From Sorangium cellulosum (GTDB lineage Bacteria > Myxococcota_A > Polyangia > Polyangiales > Polyangiaceae), in the NCBI GenBank assembly GCA_020720045.1, contig DYPH01000007.1:22213-86212 (forward strand): a stretch of 64,000 nt of DNA, read 5' to 3'. How positions within the stretch are numbered: position 1 is the stretch's first letter; each line of letters starts with the position of its first letter. The translations under genes were made by a program, and so were the position numbers. The notes beneath the pieces are model-generated. The model made no database searches, had not been told where the DNA came from, and was given only the letters and a program-made list of their open reading frames with translations. Below are positions 27,112 through 34,942 of the stretch, one piece after another.

Positions 27112-29703
27112 ATGAAACGGACGCCGCTTGGTCGTTTTCTCCTGCGTGCCGCACCGTTTCTCGCGGCCGCCGCCCCTCTCGTTGCGCCCGCGTCCGCCTA
27201 TGCGCAGGCGCCGGCCGCCGCCGCCAAACCGACGCTCGTCCCGCCGAAGGTGAAATCCGACCCTGGGGCCGTCTATCCGAAACAAGCGATCACCGACAAA
27301 GTCGCGACAGAAGTCGCAGTGATCCTTGTCGTCGAAATCGACGCGACTGGGGCGGTCACCAAGGCGACCGTCGCCGAGCCTCAGGGGCACGGTTTCGATG
27401 AGGCTGCGGTTGAAGCCTCGAAATCGCTTGTTTTTGAGCCGGCAACGCGGGACGGGCAGCCGATCCCCGCTCGCATCAAACATCGCTATTCTTTCCCGGT
27501 TCCGAAGTCGATCATTCGCGGAAAAGTAGCGAATCAATCGTCCGATCGTGGCCTCGCCGCTGAGGTTTCCGTCGTTGGCGCGGACGGAATCGGCCTCCCG
27601 GCAACGGTCGCCGCCGACGGGACGTTCACCGCCGAGGTGGCGACCCCCGGTCACTACTCGGTTCGGGTCCATGTCGAAGGCTTCACCGATCCGGCACCGA
27701 CGGAGCTCGACCTTGCCGCCGCAGAGGTCGTTGAGTTAACGATTCGTGTCGCCCGGAAGGAAGCTCCGCCGGAGCCGAAGAAGCCCGACGCCAAAGAGCC
27801 CGACGTCGAAGAAGTTCAGGTGCGTGGCAAGAAGCCGCCCCGGGAAGTTACGAAGCGGACTCTCGAACAGCGCGAACTTTCACGCATTCCTGGCACGAAC
27901 GGCGACGCGCTGCGCGCGCTCCAGAACCTTCCCGGCGTCGCCCGTCCGCCCGGCCTCGCCGGCCTTCTGATCGTTCGCGGTTCGGCGCCGAACGACACGA
28001 ACATCTTCATCGACGGAACCCTCGTTCCGATCGTCTACCACTTTGGTGGATTGTCCTCGGTCGTCCCGACGGAAGCTCTCGAGAAGATCGATTTCTATCC
28101 GGGTAACTTCAGTGCCCAATACGGGCGCGTTATGGGCGGTATCGTCGACGTCGGCCTCCGCGATCCCAAAAAGGACAAGCTCCACGGCTTCGCACAAGTC
28201 GATTTGATTGATGCACGCGCGTTGGCCGAAGGTCCGCTTGGAAAAGGCTGGTCGTTCCTCGTCGCAGGCCGTCGGTCCTACGTCGATACCTGGCTCGGAC
28301 CGGTCCTCACTGCGGCAGGTTCAAGCGTTTCAACGGCCCCTGTTTATTACGATTATCAGGCGATTCTCCAGAAGGACATCGACAAGAACAAGAGCTTTCG
28401 GCTCGCGTTCATGGGGTCCGACGATCGACTGGCGCTTATCGTTCAATCGGGCAGTGGCTCCGATCCGACTCTTGGCGGAAACATCTCTCTTGGGACCGCC
28501 TACTATCGTCTTCAAGCGCGCTATCGTCAGAAGATCTCCGACAAAACAGAGTGGAAGACGACCGCTGCCGTCGGCAAAGATTCGATCCAGTTCAACCTGG
28601 GTGAGAACTATTTTAAGCTAACTAGTCATCCGATTACGTTGCGCTCTGAAATCTCCCACAAGCTCGGTTCCGGCGTGACGATGAACGTCGGTATGGACTG
28701 GCTCTATACCCCCTACGAGATCGCGATTCGGCTCCCGCCGATTCCGCAGCCGGGCCAACCAGACCCGGGCCCGTTTGGATCGCGTCCGCCGCTCACGGTA
28801 AAGGAGACCGACTCGATCTACCGGCCGGCCATCTACGACGAACTCGAGATCGTGCCCTGGAAGGGGGGACGCGTCGTCACCGGCGTCCGCATCGACTACG
28901 CGAAGGACACGAAAAGCTGGGATGTTTCGCCCCGTTTCGTCTTTCGTCAGGACGTCGTCGCCGGCGCCGGCAAGCGCACAACCCTCAAAGGGGGGCTCGG
29001 CGTCTTCCGGCAGCCGCCCCAGCCGCAGGAGACCAACAAAGCGTTCGGCCAGATTGGGCTCACGTCGAATCGTGCGATTCATTACACGCTTGGTGCCGAG
29101 CGGGAGCTTGGGAAGAACGTCGAAGTTTCGATGGAAGGTTTCTACAAAGACTTCGACAATCTCGTCGTCGCAAACCGTTTGAATTCCGGTCTCGGCCAGG
29201 CGTACGGCATCGAAACGCTGGTTCGTTACAAACCCGATTCACGCTTCTTTGGCTTCCTCGCTTACACGCTTTCGCGATCCACGCGCCGCAGCTCGGCTTC
29301 CGAGGCGGAGCGCCTCTTCACCTTCGATCAAACGCACATTCTCACCGCAGTTGGCAGCTACCGGCTCGGTCGCGGCTGGGAAATTGGGTCCCGTTTCCGC
29401 CTCACCTCGGGTTCTCTCACCACGCCGCAACGGTACGGATTTGTGGATGAAAATTCCGGTTCGCCGGTACCACTGAACGCCGCTACGAACAGCGAACGTC
29501 TTCCGATGTACCGCCAGCTCGACATCCGCGTCGACAAAAGCTGGCAGTTCAAGACCTGGAAGCTCGGCGCCTACCTGGACGTGCTGAACGTGTACAACGC
29601 AGGAAATTCGGAAGGCGTGAGCTACAACTACGACTCGACGCTCCGGACCTACTCGGGGAGTCTCCCGATCATTCCGAGCCTTGGCTTGCGAGGTGAGCTG
29701 TGA
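27112..29703 (+). CDS. TonB-dependent outer-membrane receptor with N-terminal TonB-C domain
   Basis: This 863-residue protein has a signal peptide ending near ASAYAQA. Residues about 40-130 form a TonB C-terminal domain (VAVILVVEIDATGAVTKATV, then SLVFEPATRDGQPIPARIKH), followed by a carboxypeptidase-regulatory-like domain (150-220), a plug domain (IPGTNGDALRALQNLPGVAR, IFIDGTLVPIVYHFGGLSSV) and a beta barrel to the end. A TonB-C domain at the front of a receptor is unusual outside deltaproteobacteria; normally TonB is a separate inner-membrane protein. The substrate is unknown. The stop overlaps the GTG of a lipoprotein gene, suggesting a receptor-lipoprotein pair. Confidence 0.9.
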   Translation: MKRTPLGRFLLRAAPFLAAAAPLVAPASAYAQAPAAAAKPTLVPPKVKSDPGAVYPKQAITDKVATEVAVILVVEIDATGAVTKATVAEPQGHGFDEAAVEASKSLVFEPATRDGQPIPARIKHRYSFPVPKSIIRGKVANQSSDRGLAAEVSVVGADGIGLPATVAADGTFTAEVATPGHYSVRVHVEGFTDPAPTELDLAAAEVVELTIRVARKEAPPEPKKPDAKEPDVEEVQVRGKKPPREVTKRTLEQRELSRIPGTNGDALRALQNLPGVARPPGLAGLLIVRGSAPNDTNIFIDGTLVPIVYHFGGLSSVVPTEALEKIDFYPGNFSAQYGRVMGGIVDVGLRDPKKDKLHGFAQVDLIDARALAEGPLGKGWSFLVAGRRSYVDTWLGPVLTAAGSSVSTAPVYYDYQAILQKDIDKNKSFRLAFMGSDDRLALIVQSGSGSDPTLGGNISLGTAYYRLQARYRQKISDKTEWKTTAAVGKDSIQFNLGENYFKLTSHPITLRSEISHKLGSGVTMNVGMDWLYTPYEIAIRLPPIPQPGQPDPGPFGSRPPLTVKETDSIYRPAIYDELEIVPWKGGRVVTGVRIDYAKDTKSWDVSPRFVFRQDVVAGAGKRTTLKGGLGVFRQPPQPQETNKAFGQIGLTSNRAIHYTLGAERELGKNVEVSMEGFYKDFDNLVVANRLNSGLGQAYGIETLVRYKPDSRFFGFLAYTLSRSTRRSSASEAERLFTFDQTHILTAVGSYRLGRGWEIGSRFRLTSGSLTTPQRYGFVDENSGSPVPLNAATNSERLPMYRQLDIRVDKSWQFKTWKLGAYLDVLNVYNAGNSEGVSYNYDSTLRTYSGSLPIIPSLGLRGEL

Positions 29704-30701
29704 AAAAAGCTTGGATTTCCGCGCTTTTGGCCGGTGCTGCCCTCTCCTGCGGCGGCGGGGATTTCGATCCGCAGAACGTCGTTTCCGGCGTCCGGGTCCT
29801 TTCGTCGCGCGCCGACCGCCCCTATGCGAAACCGGGCGACACCGTCCAGGTCGACCTGCTCGTGGCCGACGGCCGCGCCGACAAGCGGGTCCCCCTCCAA
29901 GTCGCCTGGATCCCGTTCGTATGCACGAACCCGGAAGCGGACTTGTACTATGCATGCTTTGCCCAGCTCCTTAGCGGCGGCAGCACGGGTGGGGCAGGAG
30001 CGGGCGGTTTTGATCTTTCGAAGGTTCCCTTCGGGATCGATATTTCGAAACAACTTCCGCAGGGTACGAGCTACTCGGTCACGATCCCGAAGGACATCGT
30101 CAAGGCGCGCCCCGGCCAGCCTGATCCCTACGGCCTCGTGATGCTCTTCAACATCGCTTGCGCGGGGAAGATCGTCCTCGCCGAGCCCGATCCGTCCGCC
30201 GGTGCTGCGGCGGTTCCGATCCAGTGCGTCGACGACGCTGGCAAGCAAGTGCCGCCGAGCGACTACGTCTTCGGATACACACGCGTCTACGCCTACAACG
30301 AGCGTACGAACGCAAACCCGATCCTCGACGGATTGACGTTCGACGGGAAACCGGTTGATTTTACGGCAGGAATTACCGTCGACCGCTGCACGGCAATCAA
30401 GCCGGAAGATTGCCCCTCCCACAAGCTAGGCGTCACCGTTCCGGCGTCGAGCCAGGAGGTCAACGCGGGGCAGGTCGACGAGTACGGCAACACGCTGAAC
30501 GAGATCGTTTGGACGGCCCTCTATGCCGATGCGGGGCGCTTCGACGAAGACGTCCGATTGTTGTATGATGCACGCGCTGGCAAGGCGCCGAATTCGGACG
30601 CGACCTATCGGCCCGGCGCCCGCTCGGGGAGCATCTGGGTCGTCGTGAAGGACAACCGCGGCGGATCGACCTGGAAGCAAGTTCCGGTGACCGTTCGCTA
30701 G
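29700..30701 (+). CDS. Predicted lipoprotein, partner of the TonB-dependent receptor
   Basis: The 333-residue product starts MKKAWISALLAGAALSCGGG, a lipoprotein signal with lipobox ALSC. The rest is beta-rich with several Cys (VCTNPEADLYYACF, VDRCTAIKPEDC), and GQVDEYGNTLNEIVWTALYA followed by GGSTWKQVPVTVR suggests an Ig-like domain at the end. No known family. Its GTG overlaps the receptor stop by GTGA, so the two are coupled, and it may be a surface or periplasmic partner of the receptor, like SusD-type proteins, although no sequence kinship to SusD is visible. Confidence 0.82.
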   Translation: MKKAWISALLAGAALSCGGGDFDPQNVVSGVRVLSSRADRPYAKPGDTVQVDLLVADGRADKRVPLQVAWIPFVCTNPEADLYYACFAQLLSGGSTGGAGAGGFDLSKVPFGIDISKQLPQGTSYSVTIPKDIVKARPGQPDPYGLVMLFNIACAGKIVLAEPDPSAGAAAVPIQCVDDAGKQVPPSDYVFGYTRVYAYNERTNANPILDGLTFDGKPVDFTAGITVDRCTAIKPEDCPSHKLGVTVPASSQEVNAGQVDEYGNTLNEIVWTALYADAGRFDEDVRLLYDARAGKAPNSDATYRPGARSGSIWVVVKDNRGGSTWKQVPVTVR

Positions 30702-30757
30702 GCGGTTCCGTCGAAGTTCGGTGGCTCTCGCCGAGCGACCGAGGTAGGCTGCGCCCC

Positions 30758-31849
30758 GTGCGCGGCCTTTTTCGTTTTTTCTTTGCGAGCCGAGCGTTTG
30801 CAGTCCTTGCGACGGCGGCCGCGCTCACGGCGTCGGCGGCAGCGTGCACCATCACGACGCCCGATGAGTCGCTCCTTCAAAAGGAGGATCTCGCCGTTGC
30901 GGGGGATATTCCGTACGACCCAGGCGTCCTCATCGACGACGAGCGCTTTCAGGAGACGGCCCCCTACCGCGAGCGGACGCTCCAACAGTTTTTCGAGAAG
31001 CTCCCGTACCGGGATGGGGTGCGTATCAAACGCAGCTTCCTCGCCTCCTACTTCTCCAACGGCCGCAGCGCAGCGCTGTCGATCGCCGAAATTGGCGCGA
31101 AATACAATATTTCGCCCCTCGTCCTCCTCGCGCGCATTCAGATGTACAACGGGCTCGTCAGCCAGGAAAACTACCCGGTAGACGCCCCCTGGCTTGTCGA
31201 ATTTGTTTTTGGCTGCGGGTGTACGGCGCCTGGCGTTTGTGCGGCTACGTCCCAGGGGCTCGATCGGCAGATTGAGTGCCTCGCATCGAATCTCCGGAAA
31301 GAGATCGACAAAGCCGACAAAGGGCCGACGAGTTCCGGCTGGGCGATCGGCCAGCCACGAACGACGTTTGATGGGTTGAGCGTCACTCCGCAGAACAAGA
31401 CGGCGGCGGCGACGTACACCATCGACCCCTTTGCAGGCGTGAGCGGAGACCGCGGAGCGAAGCTTTTTACCAATATTTTCGAGCTTTACTACACGCAGGA
31501 AGCCTTCCGTGCCGCCCGCAACGGCACCTTGCCGAAGGCGTATCCCGGGGAGACCTGCCGCGCGTCGACCGACTGCGACACGACGCGCATCGAAAAACCG
31601 CTCTGCATGAACCTTGGCGATAGCAAGGTGTGCGGCGCGTCGTGCGACGCCAAGACGAGCTGCGAGTCGATCGCTCCCGGCCTCCAATGCGTTGTCCTCT
31701 CGCCGGCTGATAAATCGGGCATTTGCCTCGAGGGCTGCGACCCGACTTCCGACTGTGGACGCACCCGCGCCTGCCAGGCGGAATACACCTTCGTTGCCGA
31801 CGGCAAGACGGAGAAGCGAATGCCGGTCTGCTACCCGATCAGCGGCTAA
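30758..31849 (+). CDS. Predicted lipoprotein with Cys-rich C-terminus
   Basis: The 363-residue product begins MRGLFRFFFASRAFAVLATA followed by a lipobox-like AAAC at about residue 30. The middle part is mixed (YRERTLQQFFEKLPYRDGVR, LARIQMYNGLVSQENYPVDA). The last 110 residues have about a dozen Cys in a repeated pattern (ETCRASTDCDTTRIEKPLCM, then GASCDAKTSCESIAPGLQCV), like disulphide-rich modules of myxobacterial secreted proteins. GTG start with GAGG-like signal upstream. It follows the TonB receptor and lipoprotein and may belong to the same unit. Its end overlaps the converging gene at 31839 by 11 bases. Confidence 0.8.
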   Translation: MRGLFRFFFASRAFAVLATAAALTASAAACTITTPDESLLQKEDLAVAGDIPYDPGVLIDDERFQETAPYRERTLQQFFEKLPYRDGVRIKRSFLASYFSNGRSAALSIAEIGAKYNISPLVLLARIQMYNGLVSQENYPVDAPWLVEFVFGCGCTAPGVCAATSQGLDRQIECLASNLRKEIDKADKGPTSSGWAIGQPRTTFDGLSVTPQNKTAAATYTIDPFAGVSGDRGAKLFTNIFELYYTQEAFRAARNGTLPKAYPGETCRASTDCDTTRIEKPLCMNLGDSKVCGASCDAKTSCESIAPGLQCVVLSPADKSGICLEGCDPTSDCGRTRACQAEYTFVADGKTEKRMPVCYPISG

Positions 31850-32906
31850 CGATTCCTGCTTCGGCGAGTTTTTCGATCGCCGCTACCGAGAGTTGGCCGC
31901 TTGCAAGCGTTCGCCGCTCCTCGGCCGAGGCGGACAAAACCCTTCGGAATGCAGGTACATAGGCCGCTTCGCGACCGAGCCCTTCGCCGTCCGCTCCAGC
32001 GCCGCGGTGGAGACGAAACGCGAGAGCAACCGCGTCGTCGTTCGTGATCCCTTCGGCGAGAGCGCCCCGAACGGTGTCGACGAAGCGCGCCCCGCTCCGC
32101 ATCGCAGCCACGAGGCGGTGGCGGAGGGCGAGTTCCTGGGCGCGCGCACCATCGAGAAGTCCCGATTGTTCCTCGGCAAAAAGGGCGGCCCCCTCCTGTT
32201 CGTCGGCCCCTCCCGCGCTCCCGATCGCAAACAGGGAAAGCGCTTCGTCGCGGGCGCGAACGCGCGGAAGGACGTGACCGTCGATCTCATGAACCGCCGT
32301 CCGGCGGGCCGCCAGCGCACTTAGTCGCCGCCCCCGCGCGAGATAGATTCGGTCGTCGCCGGTAGCGGCAAGTGCTGAAAGATCTTCGCGAAAAATGATT
32401 GGTACGTCGACGCCGTGGTGCCGAAGACGCTGAAGAATACAGGTGAAAAGTGTCTCTCCGCGGGTGCCATCGGAGGTCGTCTCCGGGCCGGTGCTCAGGA
32501 CGTCGCGATCCCGGCCGATCGCGTCGGCATCTTCCATTCTGGCGGGGAAGCGGCGGCGGGCGAGGGGGCCGAAAAGGCGGGTACCGACGGCGGCGGTGAG
32601 GGCTGCTTCGCCGTCGAGTTCCAGGAGGCGCTCCGCGTACAAAGCGCCAAGAATACCGTCATTTTCGATCGCCGCGGCCGCCCGATGGAGGACGTCGCGT
32701 CGGGCGCTGTGATCGACGGCCCGATACAAGAGCACGGGAACCGTCGGCTCGCCCCGCCGGAACGATTCGGCGACACGCGCGCGTTCGGTTGTGAGGTTTT
32801 CTGCCGTCGCCGCTGCGATGACGCGGATCGCCGCGATGCTCTCGCGGGCGAGGCGCGTGATCGGCCCGTGCCAGGCGGGGAGTTCGAGGGGGGCATTCGT
32901 CGGCAT
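31839..32906 (-). CDS. DUF1704/QEGLA-motif protein, putative zinc metalloprotein
   Basis: This 355-residue protein belongs to the family once called 'flavohemoglobin expression-modulating QEGLA motif protein'. The metal motif HEIDGH sits in RRTAVHEIDGHVLPRVRARD, and DEQEGAALFAEEQSG is the QEGLA-like motif. Related eukaryotic proteins are tubulin carboxypeptidases (MATCAP group), so a peptidase role is likely. ATG 32906 is chosen; a longer reading from TTG 32975 would leave 1 base to phoH. Neither has a good ribosome site. The promoters of both genes must overlap coding DNA or lie in the gap of 70 bases. Confidence 0.75.
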   Translation of the reverse strand: MPTNAPLELPAWHGPITRLARESIAAIRVIAAATAENLTTERARVAESFRRGEPTVPVLLYRAVDHSARRDVLHRAAAAIENDGILGALYAERLLELDGEAALTAAVGTRLFGPLARRRFPARMEDADAIGRDRDVLSTGPETTSDGTRGETLFTCILQRLRHHGVDVPIIFREDLSALAATGDDRIYLARGRRLSALAARRTAVHEIDGHVLPRVRARDEALSLFAIGSAGGADEQEGAALFAEEQSGLLDGARAQELALRHRLVAAMRSGARFVDTVRGALAEGITNDDAVALAFRLHRGAGADGEGLGREAAYVPAFRRVLSASAEERRTLASGQLSVAAIEKLAEAGIVSR

Positions 32907-32976
32907 AAAACGAAATTTGGGGGGAGTTTCGCCGCTCGCGACGATTTCCCGCGCGGTCCGCGGGAGGTCGGGCAAT

Positions 32977-34305
32977 ATGCCGACAACCTTGACGATGAAG
33001 AAGAACTACGTCCTCGACACGAACATTCTCCTCCACGATCCGAGAGCGATCTTCCGGTTCGAGGACAACGACGTCATCATCCCGATCTATTGCATCGAGG
33101 AAGTCGACCAGTTTAAGAAGGAAGGGACCGAGCGCGGCAGAAATGCCCGTGAAATCGCGCGTATCCTCGACCGCCTCCGCGAGCAGGGCTCCCTCGCATC
33201 GGGCGTAAAGCTCGAGTCGGGGGCGATGCTTCGCGTCGCCGTGCCGGCGAAGCGCCCGGAGCTCCAGTCGGCCATCGACAATGCGGCGATGGACGGAGCG
33301 ATCCTCCAGTGCGCCTTCGATGTGATGGAGGCCGACCAAGGTCGACCGACGATCTTCGTGACGATGGATACGAACCTTCGTATCCGCGCCGACGCGCTCG
33401 GGATGCCCTCGCAGACCTACGACAACCCGCGTATCGACCAATCCGACAAGGAAAATGGCATTCGCGAGATGCTCGTGGATGGGGCCGTCGTCGACGCGTT
33501 CTTCGAGAACGGCGAATGGACGCCGGAGAGTGAAGATGGCCTCTACGCCAATCTCTCCATCTGGTTGAAAGATAAGAACAATCCGTCGCACACGGCGCTC
33601 GGGCGTTACGACGCCAAGCAGAAGGCGGTCGTCGCGTTGCGTGTGCCCCGCGAAGGGGTCCTCGGCGTACGCCCGAGAAACCGTGAGCAGAGCTTCGCGC
33701 TCGACCTGCTCCTCGACGAATCGATCCGCATCGTCACGCTCGTAGGCAAGGCGGGGACCGGTAAGACGCTCCTGGCGCTCGCCGCCGGCCTCAAGCGGAC
33801 CGTGGAAGATGGCGTCTACACCCGGATGCTTGTTTCCCGTCCGGTCATGCCGATGGGGCGCGACATCGGGTTCTTGCCTGGCGATGTCGATGAGAAGCTG
33901 AATCCCTGGATGCAGCCGATCTTCGACAACCTGGAGTTCCTGTACTCAAGTGGCTCGAAGCGGGGGCCGAAGGCCTACGCGGAGCTCCTCGAGAGCGGCC
34001 AACTCCAGGTCGAGCCGCTCACCTACATTCGTGGACGCTCGCTCCCGAGCCAGTTCATGATTGTCGACGAAGCACAGAACCTCACCCCCCACGAGGTGAA
34101 GACGATCGTGACGCGTTCCGGCGACGGCACGAAAATCATCCTCACCGGCGACCCGCAACAGATCGACAACCCCTACGTCGACAGCTCGTCGAACGGCCTC
34201 ACGACGGTCGCCGACAAGTTCCGTGGCCATCCGCTCGCCGCTCATCTCGTCCTCTCGAAGGGGGAGCGCTCCGAGCTCGCCGAGGTCGCCGCGAACCTCC
34301 TCTGA
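32977..34305 (+). CDS. PhoH family protein: PIN domain + PhoH ATPase
   Basis: The 442-residue protein joins an N-terminal PIN domain (KNYVLDTNILLHDPRAIFRF, residues 5-130, with the acidic residues of a nuclease) and a C-terminal PhoH ATPase: Walker A VGKAGTGKTLLALA near residue 255 and the Walker-B-like FMIVDEAQNLTPHEVKTIV. This PhoH2-like arrangement is linked to ATP-dependent RNA unwinding and cleavage. GGGAGG lies about nine bases before the ATG at 32977. A strong terminator follows, so it is probably a single-gene transcript. Confidence 0.93.
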   Translation: MPTTLTMKKNYVLDTNILLHDPRAIFRFEDNDVIIPIYCIEEVDQFKKEGTERGRNAREIARILDRLREQGSLASGVKLESGAMLRVAVPAKRPELQSAIDNAAMDGAILQCAFDVMEADQGRPTIFVTMDTNLRIRADALGMPSQTYDNPRIDQSDKENGIREMLVDGAVVDAFFENGEWTPESEDGLYANLSIWLKDKNNPSHTALGRYDAKQKAVVALRVPREGVLGVRPRNREQSFALDLLLDESIRIVTLVGKAGTGKTLLALAAGLKRTVEDGVYTRMLVSRPVMPMGRDIGFLPGDVDEKLNPWMQPIFDNLEFLYSSGSKRGPKAYAELLESGQLQVEPLTYIRGRSLPSQFMIVDEAQNLTPHEVKTIVTRSGDGTKIILTGDPQQIDNPYVDSSSNGLTTVADKFRGHPLAAHLVLSKGERSELAEVAANLL

Positions 34306-34331
34306 CCGGTACCGGCGCTACAGCCCCTCCG

Positions 34332-34365
34332 CCCGCCCCAGGAACGCTCCGGGGGCGGGTTTCTC
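34332..34365 (+). terminator. Intrinsic terminator after phoH-like gene
   Basis: CCCGCCCC at 34332-34339 pairs perfectly with GGGGCGGG at 34352-34359, followed by TTTCTCGTT. It lies 27 bases after the stop of the PIN-PhoH gene. Confidence 0.8.
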
Positions 34366-34531
34366 GTTGGTCGCGCGGCGCTCGCCCCGAGACGAACATT
34401 GACGATACGCCCCCTTGCGAGTATCCGGCGACTCCCACCCTTCGAAGACGTCGGCGTCTTCGATCCCTGCGGAGGCGCGTCGCCTCTGCTACGGGCCCGC
34501 TTCAGAGCGTGCCTCGGCCGCGAGCGAACCG

Positions 34532-34942
34532 ATGATTCTTCTTCAAAATATCACGACGACCACGGCGACGACTGGTACGGCGACGGCGGCTCCAGGAGCC
34601 GGCGCACCCCCGCCGTCGGGCATGCCGTCGTGGGTCACCTTCTTCCCGCTTCTCATCATGGTCCCGTTCCTCTTCATGACGTTCCGTCGGCAGAAGAAGG
34701 AAGAGGAGGCCCGGAGTTCCTTGAAGAAGGGCGACAAGGTCGTCGTTGGTGGAATCGTCGGTGAATACCAGGAGATGGATGGCCGCCTCGCGAAGGTGAA
34801 AATCGCGAACGGCGTCCTTATCTCTGCGGTCGCGTCGGCGCTCAGCCCCTTTGAAGTGAAGCCTGCGGAAGATCCGCTGAAGGATCTCAAAGAGGCGAAG
34901 GGGGACGGGAAGGACGCGAAGCTCGCTGCGGAGAAGAAATGA
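34532..34942 (+). CDS. yajC: Preprotein translocase subunit YajC
   Basis: The 136-residue protein has one membrane helix (WVTFFPLLIMVPFLFMTF) followed by RRQKKEEEARSSLKKGDKVV and a small soluble domain (GGIVGEYQEMDGRLAKVKIA). The N-terminus is Thr/Ala/Gly/Pro rich and the C-terminus has a charged tail. It accompanies SecDF in the Sec translocon. It is followed directly by secD with an ATGA overlap, the standard yajC-secD-secF order. The 165 bases between the phoH terminator and this start should contain the operon promoter; I see nothing decisive in them. Confidence 0.94.
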   Translation: MILLQNITTTTATTGTATAAPGAGAPPPSGMPSWVTFFPLLIMVPFLFMTFRRQKKEEEARSSLKKGDKVVVGGIVGEYQEMDGRLAKVKIANGVLISAVASALSPFEVKPAEDPLKDLKEAKGDGKDAKLAAEKK

